Assembly (NCBI GenBank): GCA_046155815.1
Contig: JBJXFY010000340.1
Coordinates: 1 to 15,131, forward strand
DNA length: 15,131 nucleotides
DNA from: JBJXFY01 sp046155815
GTDB lineage: Bacteria > Verrucomicrobiota > Verrucomicrobiia > Limisphaerales > CAIMTB01
Direction: 5' to 3'
In this document: positions 14,861-15,131 of the stretch, one piece after another
Layout: every line of letters begins with the position of its first letter
Numbering within the stretch: position 1 is the stretch's first letter
Position numbers and translations under genes: made by a program
The notes under the pieces: generated by a model
Databases searched by the model: none
Told to the model about the DNA's origin: nothing
The model's input: only the letters and a program-made list of their open reading frames with translations

Positions 14861-15131
14861 CTAGTGCGCAACAAACCACACCAACCGCCGCTCGCCGGCT
14901 TCGCCGATGAAGCCCGCACCGCCGGGCAGCAGGGCCAGCAGCCGGCCCTCGTCGGTAGCCACCTCGTAGACTCCCGGCGCGGCGGCTGTGGACACGGTGT
15001 CCGCGGTTCCCGCCCGTGTGGTCACCCGCTCCAACCCGGCCGCCGTGGTGCGCACCAGCGTGTAGGGACGCGGCGGGGCCGGCACCACGACCGGCGCGGG
15101 CCGCAGCAGCAGCGCCGCCCAGGCGGCCAGG
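14861..15131 (-). CDS. C-terminal part of an unidentified protein, 5' end outside window
   Basis: The frame is open from the right edge to a TAG at 14863-14861, giving about 89 codons. The visible part begins with a short hydrophobic stretch (LAAWAALLLRP), then a Pro/Val/Ala-rich linker and a beta-type domain (PYTLVRTTAAGLERV, APGVYEVATDEGRLLALLPGG), ending ERRLVWFVAH. A membrane segment followed by a small extracytoplasmic domain fits. The APGVYEV stretch recalls the C-terminal region of BatA-like membrane proteins, but this resemblance is weak. It is convergent with the GH32 gene, 20 bp between stops. I do not recognise it, and a chance open frame in GC-rich DNA remains possible. Confidence 0.5.
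   Translation of the reverse strand, partial: LAAWAALLLRPAPVVVPAPPRPYTLVRTTAAGLERVTTRAGTADTVSTAAAPGVYEVATDEGRLLALLPGGAGFIGEAGERRLVWFVAH

Overview
The window is GC-rich chromosomal DNA from what is most probably a member of the Verrucomicrobiota. This is an inference from gene content. There are two prepilin-type proteins with the H-X9-DG C-terminal signature, a PEP-CTERM secreted protein, and a very large secreted CotH-kinase/lamin-tail protein. Most starts lack a recognisable Shine-Dalgarno sequence, and structured repeats sit in several gaps between genes. No tRNA, rRNA, CRISPR array, transposase or phage gene was seen.

Layout. Positions 1-1818 (minus strand) hold dapA followed by a 3'-truncated dapB, the first two committed steps of lysine/meso-diaminopimelate synthesis. 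A gap of 233 bp between them carries a 31-bp imperfect inverted repeat. A divergent dipeptide epimerase gene (2063-3118, plus) probably recycles murein peptides, so the left third has a cell-wall theme. Next come an H-X9-DG pseudopilin-like gene (3212-4063, plus) and a convergent PEP-CTERM gene (4118-4930, minus), separated by a perfect 11-bp hairpin. A small YkgJ-type cysteine-cluster gene (5073-5594, plus) converges on a 1674-residue CotH/LTD gene (5757-10781, minus). The gap between these two is filled by a compact element of nested inverted repeats. A second H-X9-DG gene (10974-11777, plus) is divergent from the giant gene. The right end holds a fructan-use pair: a PfkB-type fructokinase (11896-12822) and a secreted GH32 levanase/invertase-type enzyme (12819-14840), overlapping by ATGA. 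A partial minus-strand frame of unknown function reaches the right edge.

How the genes work together. DapA and DapB feed meso-DAP and lysine synthesis, while the epimerase would return L-Ala-D-Glu from murein turnover to L-Ala-L-Glu. The exported GH32 enzyme would release fructose from fructan or sucrose, and the kinase would phosphorylate it in the cytoplasm. No transporter is in the window. The two pseudopilin-like proteins, the PEP-CTERM protein and the CotH/LTD protein are all predicted to be exported; a functional link among them is not demonstrated.

I found no clear new multi-gene system. The items most worth a second look are the structured intergenic elements (717-858, 5611-5759 and possibly about 1850-2005), the modular CotH/LTD giant, and the domain inserted in the GH32 enzyme.
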